From NCBI GenBank assembly GCA_002435365.1, contig DJMM01000112.1:8095-42015 (forward strand): DNA of 33,921 nt. Direction: 5' to 3'. The DNA comes from Ignavibacteriales bacterium UBA6490 (lineage in GTDB: Bacteria; Bacteroidota; Ignavibacteria; Ignavibacteriales; Ignavibacteriaceae). The notes under the pieces were generated by a model. That model saw only the letters and a program-made list of their open reading frames with translations, did no database searches and was not told the origin of the DNA. The position numbers were made by a program, and so were the translations under genes. This document shows positions 1 to 7,145 of this stretch, in pieces (position 1 is the first letter of the stretch; every line of letters begins with the position of its first letter).

Positions 1-375
1 CACTCCGATAACTGCATTTGCACCTACTTGTTCCGCATGATCAACCATCATGTCAAATGCTTCAGAACGTGACTTCTCGCATAGTTCCGTGAACAGTGAG
101 ATATTTCCGCCAAAAATGGTTTGTATGCCCGCGCCAATGGTTCCGAAAATTGAACGGGATCTTACAGTTATTCCCCGTACCACACCAAGCTGCTTTGTTA
201 CTCTGAATCCTTCAATAGTAAATGTTGTTGAAGTTAAAGGATGTTTCATTAACTGCCTGTACTGCGCCGCCTGCTGTTCTTCGGGAGTCATCTTTGAATA
301 ACAATCCAGGCAAATTGTATCTGTTTTGAAATAGTAGATGGATGGATACATCTGACCGCACTTTTCACATTTCAT
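1..375 (-). CDS. Zinc-ribbon plus YbjQ/UPF0145-domain protein, 3' end cut by window
   Basis: Reading the minus strand from the ATG at 375 gives 125 residues with no stop before the window edge, so the C-terminus is missing. Residues 1-26 hold four cysteines spaced CxxC...CxxC (C3, C6, C22, C25), a small zinc-ribbon pattern. From about residue 48 the protein matches the YbjQ/UPF0145 fold as I know it: a T-I-E-G-F strand, then L-G-V-V-R-G, then an I-G-A-G turn, and near the edge G-A-N-A-V-I-G-V. YbjQ proteins form pentameric rings and are often called putative heavy-metal-binding proteins, but their role is unknown. A GGAAAG sequence precedes the ATG. The gene is co-directional with the CorC-like gene at 424-1749 and lies downstream of it. 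Function is not assignable beyond the family. Confidence 0.8.
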   Translation of the reverse strand, partial: MKCEKCGQMYPSIYYFKTDTICLDCYSKMTPEEQQAAQYRQLMKHPLTSTTFTIEGFRVTKQLGVVRGITVRSRSIFGTIGAGIQTIFGGNISLFTELCEKSRSEAFDMMVDHAEQVGANAVIGV

Positions 376-423
376 AATCTTTCCGGTATTATTTTTAAAG
401 TGATTTAGTTAAATATTCAATGG

Positions 424-1749
424 TTATTCACTAATGCTTTCGTCAAATTTTCCATCTTTTGAATAGACCCTGAATTGAACCATCTTCTGACGAAGCTTCT
501 TAATAAGCTCGAAAATTACTCCCTCGAATTCAAAAGTTTCACCGGTGTTAAGAATACGCCCGGTGCTGTATGCAATAAATCCGGATACTGTATTATATTC
601 CTCTGAAACCGGGAGGTTATGGTTGAAAATGTCATTAAAATCATCGATCATCAACGAACCCAGCACATAAAACTTGCCGTCCGGGAGCCTGCTGAAATCT
701 TTTATCGCTGTGTCATTATTGTCTGTAAATTTTCCGACGATTTCTTCTATTATATCCTCCATTGTAATAACACCTTCCGTACCGCCGTACTCATCCATTA
801 CTATGGCTAAGCGCTCTCCCCGTTTCTGCATCTCCTTAAGTATTTCAGATATTAGTTTAGACTCCGGTACAAAGTATGCGGGACGGATCAGCCCCCTCAG
901 TTTCACAGGCTTCTCCTCTATAAGCATCCTCATGAAATCCTTTGTATGCAGAACACCTATTATATTATCTATATTATCTTCGTAAACCGGGATGAGCGAA
1001 TGTGCTGATTTTATCACTTCTTCGGTTATTTCTTTCAATTCTTCAACTATTCCAAGTGCTACCATATCCGTTCTTGGAATCATTACTTCGTATGCACGCA
1101 GATCATTGAATTCGAAAACATTCTCGATTATTTCCTGCTCCGTTTCATTCAAAGCACCTGACTTAACGCCTTCGGATATGATTATTCTTATTTCATCCTC
1201 GGAAAAACGTGTCTGCGAAAAGCTTGTTCTTTCATTGAACGGCCTCAGAATAATATTGCTGAACCATGTAACCCATTTTGCAGGGAACTCAAAAATTCTT
1301 GTAATAACCAGCAAGGGCTTTACCGATGATTTTCCTATTGCCACCGCATACTTGAATCCAAGCGATTTCGGAATGAGGTTTCCGAATATGATAATGAGAA
1401 AAGTAACCGCCAGAAGAGAGATTAAAATTGCAATCTCCATTGCATAAACCGATAAAATAACCGTTCCGGAACCTGAAAAAATAGCAGTAAGGACCTGAAA
1501 GCTAAGGTTAAATGCAATAATCGCTGAAGCGGCTATCAGCAGGATATAGCCAATTTGTATTGTTCCGAAAAATGAATCCGACTTTTTCTGTATTTTCTCA
1601 AATGCAGTTGCAGTTTCATCATTCTTTTCCTTCAGCTCCTCGATTTTATTCTGACCGAATGTGGCTATTGCAATTTCGGCCGCCGATAAAAATCCTGCTA
1701 AAAAAATCAGAATGAAAACAAGAATGATTCTCAGTAGAAAATAATCCAT
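424..1749 (-). CDS. CorC/HlyC-type membrane protein with DUF21 and paired CBS domains
   Basis: This is a polytopic inner-membrane protein of the hemolysin C/CorC (CNNM-like) family, whose members are linked to magnesium or cobalt efflux or resistance. The N-terminal about 190 residues form a DUF21 membrane domain with hydrophobic helices and the family signature F-L-S-A-A-E-I-A. A cytoplasmic CBS pair follows (V-M-I-P-R-T-D-M opens CBS1, with M-D-E-Y-G-G-T-E-G in CBS2). A C-terminal CorC/HlyC domain ends the protein. The reading frame extends upstream to a GTG at 1776, adding nine residues. I prefer the ATG at 1749 because the protein then begins directly at the first membrane helix, as is usual for the family, and a weak GGA lies upstream. 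It is divergent from the DUF971 gene at 1866, so 1777-1865 should hold two promoters. The transported ion cannot be read from sequence. Confidence 0.9.
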   Translation of the reverse strand: MDYFLLRIILVFILIFLAGFLSAAEIAIATFGQNKIEELKEKNDETATAFEKIQKKSDSFFGTIQIGYILLIAASAIIAFNLSFQVLTAIFSGSGTVILSVYAMEIAILISLLAVTFLIIIFGNLIPKSLGFKYAVAIGKSSVKPLLVITRIFEFPAKWVTWFSNIILRPFNERTSFSQTRFSEDEIRIIISEGVKSGALNETEQEIIENVFEFNDLRAYEVMIPRTDMVALGIVEELKEITEEVIKSAHSLIPVYEDNIDNIIGVLHTKDFMRMLIEEKPVKLRGLIRPAYFVPESKLISEILKEMQKRGERLAIVMDEYGGTEGVITMEDIIEEIVGKFTDNNDTAIKDFSRLPDGKFYVLGSLMIDDFNDIFNHNLPVSEEYNTVSGFIAYSTGRILNTGETFEFEGVIFELIKKLRQKMVQFRVYSKDGKFDESISE

Positions 1750-1865
1750 AATTCCAAATGTGATTCTGATAAACACTTCAAAATTAAGATATAAGTTGCT
1801 TTTATGTAAGTCGAATAACCAAATTTTTCATTATTTTATCAAGCGTATTTAATTTATAATTAGGA

Positions 1866-2198
1866 ATGAAACCAAGAAAACTTGAAATAATCGATAAAAA
1901 CGAGCTTTTTATTAAATGGGATGATGAATCGGAATCGCTGATCTCACTCAAACTTCTGAGGGATGAATGCCCCTGTGCAACCTGCAAAGGGGAAACAATA
2001 TTATTCAAGACTCTCCGGCCTCCCTCAATTACGGTAAAAAATGCCGGCATGTATGAGGTTGCCGATCTCCAGCTTGTCGGTGGTTATGCGGTTCAGATCA
2101 AATGGCAGGATGGTCACAGTACCGGCATTTACAGCTGGGATTATCTTAAAATTCTTGGCGAAGGAGAATCAGATCATAATTATAATCCACTGATATGA
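1866..2198 (+). CDS. DUF971 (GBBH-like N-terminal domain) protein
   Basis: A 110-residue protein that is all DUF971, the domain also found at the N-terminus of gamma-butyrobetaine hydroxylase. Visible hallmarks are an early I-K-W-D-D strand, the L-R-D-E-C-P-C-A-T-C motif (residues about 31-40), a central G-G-Y-A-V-Q-I-K-W strand and the near-terminal H-S-T-G-I-Y-S-W-D-Y-L. Stand-alone DUF971 proteins are often placed near iron-sulfur or Mrp/ApbC genes, and their role is not established. The cysteine-rich motif could bind a metal. An AGGA sits directly before the ATG. The stop overlaps the start of the next gene by four bases (ATGA), so translational coupling is likely. Confidence 0.88.
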   Translation: MKPRKLEIIDKNELFIKWDDESESLISLKLLRDECPCATCKGETILFKTLRPPSITVKNAGMYEVADLQLVGGYAVQIKWQDGHSTGIYSWDYLKILGEGESDHNYNPLI

Positions 2199-2965
2199 TA
2201 TCAAAGAATGAACTGAAATACCTGAGGTCCCTGAATCTTAAAAAGTTCAGGAATGAGGAGAAGAAATTTATAGCCGAGGGTATTAACTGCATTAAGGAAG
2301 GACTGAACAGCAGATACAGATGCAGCCTAATTCTTTTTACTGAGAACTTCATAAATGAAAACCGGGATATCAGGAACCTGGCAGATCAGCTGAATCTAAG
2401 AAGCTGGATTGTTAGTGAAAATGAACTGAATAAAATAGCCGATTCGATGCACCCACAGGGTGTAATGGCAGTTTTTGAGATTCCGGAATTAAAGAAACCC
2501 GATTTCAGGCATCTGAATAAACCGGTTATTTATCTTGATGAAATATCGGATCCCGGAAACGCGGGAACAATTATCAGAACCTGCGATTGGTTCGGTTTTA
2601 ATGATATTGTGCTGAGCAAAAATTCCGCAGATGTGTATAATCCCAAAACTGTGAGATCAACTGCCGGTTCATTGTTTAATGTAAATTTATACCCGGAGAC
2701 GGATATTTCAGATATTTCTCATGCGGTAAAAGATTCGGGATTCAGAATAGTGTCAACCGGAATGACGGGGGAGAGTATAAATGATTTTAAGTGGACCGAT
2801 AAACTGCTTATTGTGTTTTCAAATGAAGCAAATGGCTCATCCTTACAGGTTAAAGAAGCTGCGGATCATTCGGTTACCATACCGCGTTACGGAAATGCCG
2901 AATCACTTAATGTTGCAGGCGCTGCCGCCGTAATTTTATCCCGCATCAGATTGTTTCTCAGATAA
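2195..2965 (+). CDS. TrmH/SpoU-family RNA 2'-O-ribose methyltransferase
   Basis: A 256-residue SPOUT-class methyltransferase, predicted to methylate the 2'-hydroxyl of a ribose in rRNA or tRNA using S-adenosylmethionine. The N-terminal about 90 residues look like the SpoU substrate-binding domain, including a conserved A-E-G-I-N-C-I-K-E-G. The C-terminal trefoil-knot domain has motif 1 (D-P-G-N-A-G-T-I-I-R-T), motif 2 (F-S-N-E-A-N-G-S-S) and motif 3 (I-P-R-Y-G-N-A-E-S-L-N-V-A-G-A). Motif 2 usually begins G-N-E or G-S-E, so a Ser replaces the usual Gly here. The ATGA overlap with the DUF971 gene fixes the start. The exact target (for example 23S G2251, as for RlmB) cannot be decided. It ends facing the nuclease gene at 3042. 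Confidence 0.9.
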   Translation: MISKNELKYLRSLNLKKFRNEEKKFIAEGINCIKEGLNSRYRCSLILFTENFINENRDIRNLADQLNLRSWIVSENELNKIADSMHPQGVMAVFEIPELKKPDFRHLNKPVIYLDEISDPGNAGTIIRTCDWFGFNDIVLSKNSADVYNPKTVRSTAGSLFNVNLYPETDISDISHAVKDSGFRIVSTGMTGESINDFKWTDKLLIVFSNEANGSSLQVKEAADHSVTIPRYGNAESLNVAGAAAVILSRIRLFLR

Positions 2966-3041
2966 CCGCACGGCAGACTGCAATATATAATTAATTTATT
3001 CTTAAAACTTTTTTTATTTAACAGTAACCAACCGCTTCTCA

Positions 3042-3872
3042 TTAAAGATCTTTTAAATTCGGTTTTCCTGCGTCGAGCCACGCCGAGTAGATCATAGAAG
3101 CCAGATCATTTGCAGCACTGTTAACCTGAAGGACCGTGATATATCTGGTCCTGAACCATAGTATCCTGTAATAATCATCAGTTTCTCTTAATCCGGTTTC
3201 ACTGAAAGCCAGGTTATCCGCGTCAAATACAATGCACGATAGAAGATTTGAATTGGTGATATAATAAAATACAAAGCTCAGCGGGTCGCTAACATAATAA
3301 GGCTCCTGTGAATAAAACGATTTGTCCAGCTCTTCCAGATATTTATTCACCATATGAATTTCGTACCTTGAATGGAGTCCTTTCTGGCTGGTCATCTGTC
3401 CGTCGTAATTAATAACCGAATGCATGGGCTGGTGCCCGTCTGCGACATAATGAGCAAGATCGGAAGCGTATATCAGAAACTTGTCCCTGTTTTTTTCTTT
3501 AAATGCCAGGACCAGATTTTTATATGTTTCGGCAGTTGCCCAGGGAAGAACCCCCATCTCGTTCACAATGCTGTCGTTGTATGCCTTTTTAAGTTCTTCG
3601 AGGTTATAGATCATTTCACCCCTGTTGAATTCCTTGTAAAAATCAATATCTATATAGTGTTTGTGTCCCTCGGATTTATCGCTGCTTTTCCTGTTGTCGG
3701 GATCGACGCTGTGTATTTCTATATAGGAAGCCCATTGTTTAAAGTATGCCATTTCTTCAGGCAGAAAATCCACGGCTTTCCTGGCTATAAGCATATGTCC
3801 TTCATTGCCCCATGCCAGGAGATAATTAAAAGGAATAGTTACCGTCAATATAAAATAAATAATCTTCTTCAT
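3042..3872 (-). CDS. Secreted S1/P1-type zinc nuclease
   Basis: A 276-residue exported protein. Residues 1-20 are a Sec signal peptide (M-K-K, hydrophobic core, then L-L-A before W). In the S1/P1 nuclease and zinc phospholipase C superfamily the mature protein starts with a Trp whose amino group and carbonyl bind zinc. That fits here, with W-G-N-E-G-H directly after the predicted cleavage site. Further zinc-ligand-like motifs are H-Y-I-D-I-D (about 72-77), D-L-A-H-Y-V-A-D-G-H-Q-P-M-H-S (about 138-152) and L-H-S-R-Y-E-I-H-M-V. The family cleaves single-stranded nucleic acid and 3'-phosphate groups, so a scavenging role in the periplasm or outside the cell is inferred. It ends 76 bases from the end of the convergent methyltransferase gene, and I see no intrinsic terminator in that gap. 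Confidence 0.88.
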   Translation of the reverse strand: MKKIIYFILTVTIPFNYLLAWGNEGHMLIARKAVDFLPEEMAYFKQWASYIEIHSVDPDNRKSSDKSEGHKHYIDIDFYKEFNRGEMIYNLEELKKAYNDSIVNEMGVLPWATAETYKNLVLAFKEKNRDKFLIYASDLAHYVADGHQPMHSVINYDGQMTSQKGLHSRYEIHMVNKYLEELDKSFYSQEPYYVSDPLSFVFYYITNSNLLSCIVFDADNLAFSETGLRETDDYYRILWFRTRYITVLQVNSAANDLASMIYSAWLDAGKPNLKDL

Positions 3873-3999
3873 TAATTTCCTTAATTAGTTATTATCATGA
3901 TCCGTGCAGCCTTAACATGGTGCCGCTGGCTAATCTTACAAATTTCCCTGCATCAAGCTAACTATAGGTTTCTGATTTATCAAGATAAATGAATTCTTT

Positions 4000-4737
4000 T
4001 TACTTATAAGCACTTAAAACAAGGTCTCTTGAAGTTTTTTTATCGAATGCTTCCATGGCTAAACTTCCGCAACTGGCAACGTTCCTGAAATTATTTGTCA
4101 GCAGAAGAGTGATCAGCCTTTCCTGCGTGTAAGGGTAGAGAGGTGTGGTTACCAGACTCCTTTTGCTGCTGTTGCCGGAATTGAATTTCAGAATATTAAA
4201 GTTTATATGATTCTCCAGGAAATCATAGAACCGGATAAAATATGTATCATCCTTATGTGTAATATTCAGAATTCTTTCATTTTTTTCCCTGAGAGCGCTG
4301 TAATTCAGCACCTGAATTACAAGCCGACCGCCGCTTTTTAATACAGCATAAAGTTTATTCACAGCCGCTGATATTTCTGTAAATGGAATATTGGATATTG
4401 TATTGCCGAGCGAAACCGCGACATCAAATGAATTATAAAATGATTCGGGCACAGCGGTTACTGAAATATTGTGAAATCTGATTTCCGGGGCATATTTTCT
4501 GGCATTCAGTTCAGCTTCCGCAATCATTCCGGGCGAAATATCGAAAGCACTTACCTTTAGTCCAAGCCTGTTTAGTGAAATGGAATCAAGCCCCGTACCG
4601 CATCCGAAATCGGCAGCATTTTTATAATCAGGACTAATAATATTCCGTAGGGCTTCAGTCCTTCTGTCCAATGCGGCTTCAAAACCGATCATATCATCAT
4701 AATAGGATGATACTATGTCGAAAAATTCTTCGTTCAT
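4000..4737 (-). CDS. Class I SAM-dependent methyltransferase
   Basis: A Rossmann-fold methyltransferase of 245 residues. Motif I is A-D-F-G-C-G-T-G-L-D near residue 48, followed by V-S-A-F-D-I-S-P-G-M (motif II acidic residue) and the post-I strand region F-D-V-A-V-S-L-G-N-T. The substrate is not evident; the family includes small-molecule and glycine/sarcosine-type methyltransferases. The open frame reaches a TTG at 4758 that overlaps the upstream pyruvate-kinase-like gene by 11 bases. I chose the ATG at 4737, which lies just after that gene's stop and gives the normal N-terminus of a short helix before motif I. The spacing says it is co-transcribed with the 4748-6580 gene. Nothing shows a functional link between the two. 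Confidence 0.85.
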   Translation of the reverse strand: MNEEFFDIVSSYYDDMIGFEAALDRRTEALRNIISPDYKNAADFGCGTGLDSISLNRLGLKVSAFDISPGMIAEAELNARKYAPEIRFHNISVTAVPESFYNSFDVAVSLGNTISNIPFTEISAAVNKLYAVLKSGGRLVIQVLNYSALREKNERILNITHKDDTYFIRFYDFLENHINFNILKFNSGNSSKRSLVTTPLYPYTQERLITLLLTNNFRNVASCGSLAMEAFDKKTSRDLVLSAYK

Positions 4738-4747
4738 CCTTAATAAA

Positions 4748-6580
4748 TCAGAGTTCAAACAGATGCGGTACCTTAAGTGACGGCAGCACAGGTTTTTTCT
4801 TCTGCTGATAGCCCTGCATGCCGGTTAAGATATTATCAAGAAGACTGATCGCATCAAATATATGGGGGCCTTTGTTAAGCATAACGCATTCCGCCCGCTG
4901 GGACATTGCAGCATCAGTAATTTCTGCTCTGGAAGGCCTGCCTTTTTTTGCAAGCGATTCAAGAACCTGCGTGGCCCAAATATTCGGTATATGCGATGCT
5001 TCGCAAAGCAGAAGAATTTCTTCCTGTATTTCAGCCAGATGCTTCCATCCGCATTCAACTGCGAGATCCCCGCGGGCAATCATAATTCCCACCGGGAAAT
5101 GGCGCATGCCAGCTAACAAGATATCGGGAAGATTATCAAAAGCGCGCTGGGTTTCTATCTTAAGAATTACCCCGGTCGATGCGTTTAGTTTTTTCAGTTC
5201 GTCGTAGAGATCAAGCACATCCCGCGAGGTATTTACGAAAGAAAGGCTTACTATGTCCGCATTAGCGATAATGAATTTCAGATCCTCTTTATCTTTAAGG
5301 GTCAGTCCCTTTATGCGAAGCCTGCTCCCAGGAAGATTAATTCCCTTATCGGCGCGGAGTGTGCTGCCGGAATCTTTTGCATAGGTTATCTCAATCTCAA
5401 TCATATCGACTGATACAGATTTGATAACACCTTCAATCTTGCCGTCATCGAGAAGAATGGGTTCGCCTGCTCTTATATCTTCAAATACTTCGGGCAGGGT
5501 GCAGGATATATGAGCGGGAGCTGTTATGTTGCAATCTTCATCCAACTGAGCAGCTTCTCCAGGCCGGTTATCACTGTGAAGGATCAGCCGGTCTCCTTTT
5601 TTTAATCTGATTTTCCCTTCAACAGGATTTATATATCCTGCTTCGACAGAGGCAGATTTTTTCCCGGTCCTGCTTACCTTCATCCCGGTCTGAATATAGG
5701 CGGACTCACTGCATCTGGCAGAAACAAACCTGCCATCCCGGCCGGTAATTTTCAAAGTTATTTGTTTTCCTCGGGTATCTTTAAAAAACAGCTTATCACC
5801 TTTTTTTAAGGGCCTGATAAAATTATCCGGAAAAATCAGATGGGGGATATCCGACAGAAAATTCTCTTCGCTTTCCGGTACAAGCATAAGCGAAGCAGGA
5901 TTAACAATTTTACCAAGTTCATCCCTTTCGGGCTGGATATGCAGTACCTGCGGTCCCGGGGTCATACTTCCGGTTCTTAATTTTGGTCCGCCGAGATCCA
6001 TATTGATAAGACAATTTTTTTTAAGTTCCTTATTTCCATTTTTAATATTTGCAATTGTACGGGACCATAAGTCAGGATTTCCGTGGGCGCAGTTTATCCT
6101 GGCGCAGTCCATTCCGGAAACCATTAATTCTTTAATCATTGTATAATCATCTGCAGCTTCATCAGGAAGAGTAACCATAATTCTTACCCGCCTGTTTGCC
6201 GGGGCTTTTCCCAAAAGAGCTTCCGAATTTTTTTCAAGCAGTAAATCGCCCTCCCGCAAAGAAACATAATCGCCATCGGATTTTTTTTCGTTTCCAAGCA
6301 ACAGATTGAGAATTGAAAGTACAGAATTGATCCCGGACAGGACGTGGCTCTCGGTTTTAGCGAGACGGCTTACCCCTAATTCTCCCAGATTTTTCTGAAG
6401 ATCGCCTATATTTGTTTTTCTCAAGGCAATATAGTGAAGCAGATTTATCGCGCTCTTACGCAATTCCGGATTTACAAGATGCACTTCTTCTGCAAATCTG
6501 TTCTCAAATTTGGATGCATTTTCCTTTATCAGCTCCAGTTTTGAGATTAAATTTTCCAGGATTCCGTTCTTGCTTTTCAT
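4748..6580 (-). CDS. Divergent pyruvate-kinase-like protein with N-terminal extension and enlarged B domain
   Basis: A 610-residue paralogue of pyruvate kinase. Residues 1-125 are a helical extension not present in PykF or PykA. The barrel begins at about 131. R161 and N163 match the conserved R-x-N-F-S-H-G, but the Ser is A165. The D-T-K-G-P-E motif reads D195-L-G-G-P-K200. The catalytic Lys (K474 in K-I-E), metal ligands E476 and D505 (A-R-G-D), and T537 (A-T-Q) are kept. The usual M-L-S-G-E-T/S-A is M-L-N-K-G-P. The B domain spans about 204-380, against about 100 residues normally, and contains two similar segments (255-270 and 324-339), suggesting duplication. The C-terminal allosteric domain is absent. 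I recall similar long forms in other bacteria and plants with unknown function. PEP-dependent kinase activity is possible but not certain. Confidence 0.82.
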   Translation of the reverse strand: MKSKNGILENLISKLELIKENASKFENRFAEEVHLVNPELRKSAINLLHYIALRKTNIGDLQKNLGELGVSRLAKTESHVLSGINSVLSILNLLLGNEKKSDGDYVSLREGDLLLEKNSEALLGKAPANRRVRIMVTLPDEAADDYTMIKELMVSGMDCARINCAHGNPDLWSRTIANIKNGNKELKKNCLINMDLGGPKLRTGSMTPGPQVLHIQPERDELGKIVNPASLMLVPESEENFLSDIPHLIFPDNFIRPLKKGDKLFFKDTRGKQITLKITGRDGRFVSARCSESAYIQTGMKVSRTGKKSASVEAGYINPVEGKIRLKKGDRLILHSDNRPGEAAQLDEDCNITAPAHISCTLPEVFEDIRAGEPILLDDGKIEGVIKSVSVDMIEIEITYAKDSGSTLRADKGINLPGSRLRIKGLTLKDKEDLKFIIANADIVSLSFVNTSRDVLDLYDELKKLNASTGVILKIETQRAFDNLPDILLAGMRHFPVGIMIARGDLAVECGWKHLAEIQEEILLLCEASHIPNIWATQVLESLAKKGRPSRAEITDAAMSQRAECVMLNKGPHIFDAISLLDNILTGMQGYQQKKKPVLPSLKVPHLFEL

Positions 6581-6660
6581 GGCAGTTGATTAATTTTAAT
6601 TAATAATCGGTTATTTCACCAGTAAAATTATAATTTTTCTGCTTTTTTAAAAAATTTATG

Positions 6661-6689
6661 TTGATTTATATTAAATGACTTTTTATCTT
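6661..6689 (+). promoter_or_regulatory. Possible sigma70-like promoter for the 6697-6831 RNA
   Basis: TTGATT at 6661-6666 and TATCTT at 6684-6689 are separated by 17 bases, which would place a start of transcription at about 6696, just before the first hairpin repeat. The match is partial, and Bacteroidota-type promoters often differ from the sigma70 consensus, so this is a weak call supported mainly by position. Confidence 0.3.
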
Positions 6690-6696
6690 AATCCAT

Positions 6697-6737
6697 ACTC
6701 TTTCAAAACCTTACCCCGGGTTTTGATGATAACGAGT
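6697..6737 (+). repeat. Hairpin repeat copy 1 (41 bp)
   Basis: The outer pair ACTC/GAGT encloses an inner 7-base stem CAAAACC (6704-6710) with GGTTTTG (6719-6725) and an eight-base loop. It is identical to copy 2 at 34 of 41 positions and starts 55 bases before it. Confidence 0.75.
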
Positions 6738-6751
6738 TACACAAAAAAAAG

Positions 6752-6792
6752 ACTCTTTCAACGCCTCACCCTGGGCTTTGATGTCAACGAGT
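6752..6792 (+). repeat. Hairpin repeat copy 2 (41 bp)
   Basis: Same layout as copy 1, with the outer stem extended to GACTC/GAGTC (6751-6793). Relative to copy 1 one inner A-T pair has become G-C by changes on both sides, while the adjacent pair has become a C-T mismatch. The outer stem and the loop core are kept. Confidence 0.75.
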
Positions 6793-6794
6793 CT

Positions 6795-6831
6795 AACCCA
6801 ATGATTGCCCGATCATTGGGTTTCTTTTTTT
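6795..6831 (+). terminator. Intrinsic terminator
   Basis: A perfect 11-bp stem, AACCCAATGAT (6795-6805) with ATCATTGGGTT (6812-6822), has a six-base loop and runs into TTTC followed by seven T. The T-run is on the plus strand, so it acts on rightward transcription. It starts two bases after hairpin copy 2. Confidence 0.85.
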
Positions 6832-6950
6832 AAATCCTCCCCTAAACAATTAACTGAATTATAATTTTTGTTCCAAAGTGTTGATTATTGATAAAATTGG
6901 GGTATTCCATGTACTGTGAAACGGTATTTTTAAGGCTATCTTTCGGAACA

Positions 6951-7051
6951 GACAGCCTGATTTGGCTGTCAGACACGGAGGTATGCCGAGAGAAGGACGG
7001 GTTAATGCCGGAGGAAACCCCCAATCAGTCCACGGCTGGTGATAACCGGTA
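6951..7051 (+). other. Candidate structured RNA segment in the rocD leader
   Basis: Three consecutive foldable units lie in an unusually GC-rich patch. The first is GACAGCC/GGCTGTC (6951-6970), a perfect 7-bp hairpin with a six-base loop. The second is a nested stem built from GCCG/CGGC (6985-6988 with 7033-7036), GGAC/GTCC (6995-6998 with 7028-7031) and GGGTT/AACCC (6999-7003 with 7016-7020). The third is CTGGT/ACCGG around a GATA loop (about 7036-7049). The segment ends about 95 bases before the rocD start. I matched it to no known riboswitch. It could be a leader regulator, an independent RNA, or a decayed element. Confidence 0.35.
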
Positions 7052-7110
7052 AGGAATATTTTTACCCCCTGGTTTTAGTTAATTTTATGGAAAACTGAGG
7101 TAATTATGCC

Positions 7111-7118
7111 TAAATTTG
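7111..7118 (+). promoter_or_regulatory. Possible Bacteroidota-type -7 box for the rocD operon
   Basis: TAAATTTG matches the TAnnTTTG -7 consensus of Bacteroidota housekeeping promoters and would start transcription a few bases downstream, leaving a leader of about 20 bases. No clear TTTG element lies at -33. If this promoter is used, the 6951-7051 structure would lie outside the rocD message. Confidence 0.3.
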
Positions 7119-7145
7119 TGTCCCAATTAATAAAGGAAAAATTTA

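Larger units (their letters stand above)
6690..6831 (+). ncRNA. Candidate structured small RNA or tandem-hairpin leader ending in an intrinsic terminator
   Basis: Two similar hairpins (6697-6737 and 6752-6792) are followed after two bases by a strong terminator whose T-run lies on the plus strand. No plus-strand gene lies upstream, because the neighbour at 4748-6580 runs the other way. The terminator therefore has to end a short transcript that starts inside this gap. The simplest readings are a stand-alone RNA of about 135 nucleotides, or a regulated leader of the rocD operon with the terminator as an off-switch. No known RNA family was recognised; the loops do not carry the ACGR motif of the tandem-hairpin guanidine-II class. 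Confidence 0.45.
6581..7145. other. 565-base intergenic region rich in structured sequence
   Basis: This gap separates the divergent pyruvate-kinase-like gene and rocD and holds no convincing protein gene. In order it contains: AT-rich DNA serving as the minus-strand promoter region (6581-6660); a possible plus-strand promoter (6661-6689); two 41-base hairpin repeats (6697-6737 and 6752-6792); an intrinsic terminator (6795-6831); about 110 plain bases; a GC-richer multi-hairpin segment (6951-7051); and a possible -7 box with a ribosome binding site before rocD. A 60-codon minus-strand frame at 6842-7024 has no family resemblance and is probably chance. Confidence 0.7.

Noticed and set aside
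992..1447. 151-codon plus-strand frame
   Set aside because: Antisense to the CorC-like gene, with low-complexity Ser/Ile composition typical of a shadow frame.
6697..6792. Two spaced direct repeats that could be the start of a CRISPR array
   Set aside because: Only two copies, 14-base spacer, strong internal dyad over the whole repeat, a terminator immediately after, and no cas gene in the window.
6697..6792. Guanidine-II (mini-ykkC) riboswitch, because of tandem hairpins
   Set aside because: The loops lack the conserved ACGR motif, and the downstream gene is an aminotransferase rather than a guanidine exporter or carboxylase.
6842..7024. 60-codon minus-strand frame before rocD
   Set aside because: It covers the multi-hairpin segment, has no resemblance to a family, and its sequence is better explained by the stems.
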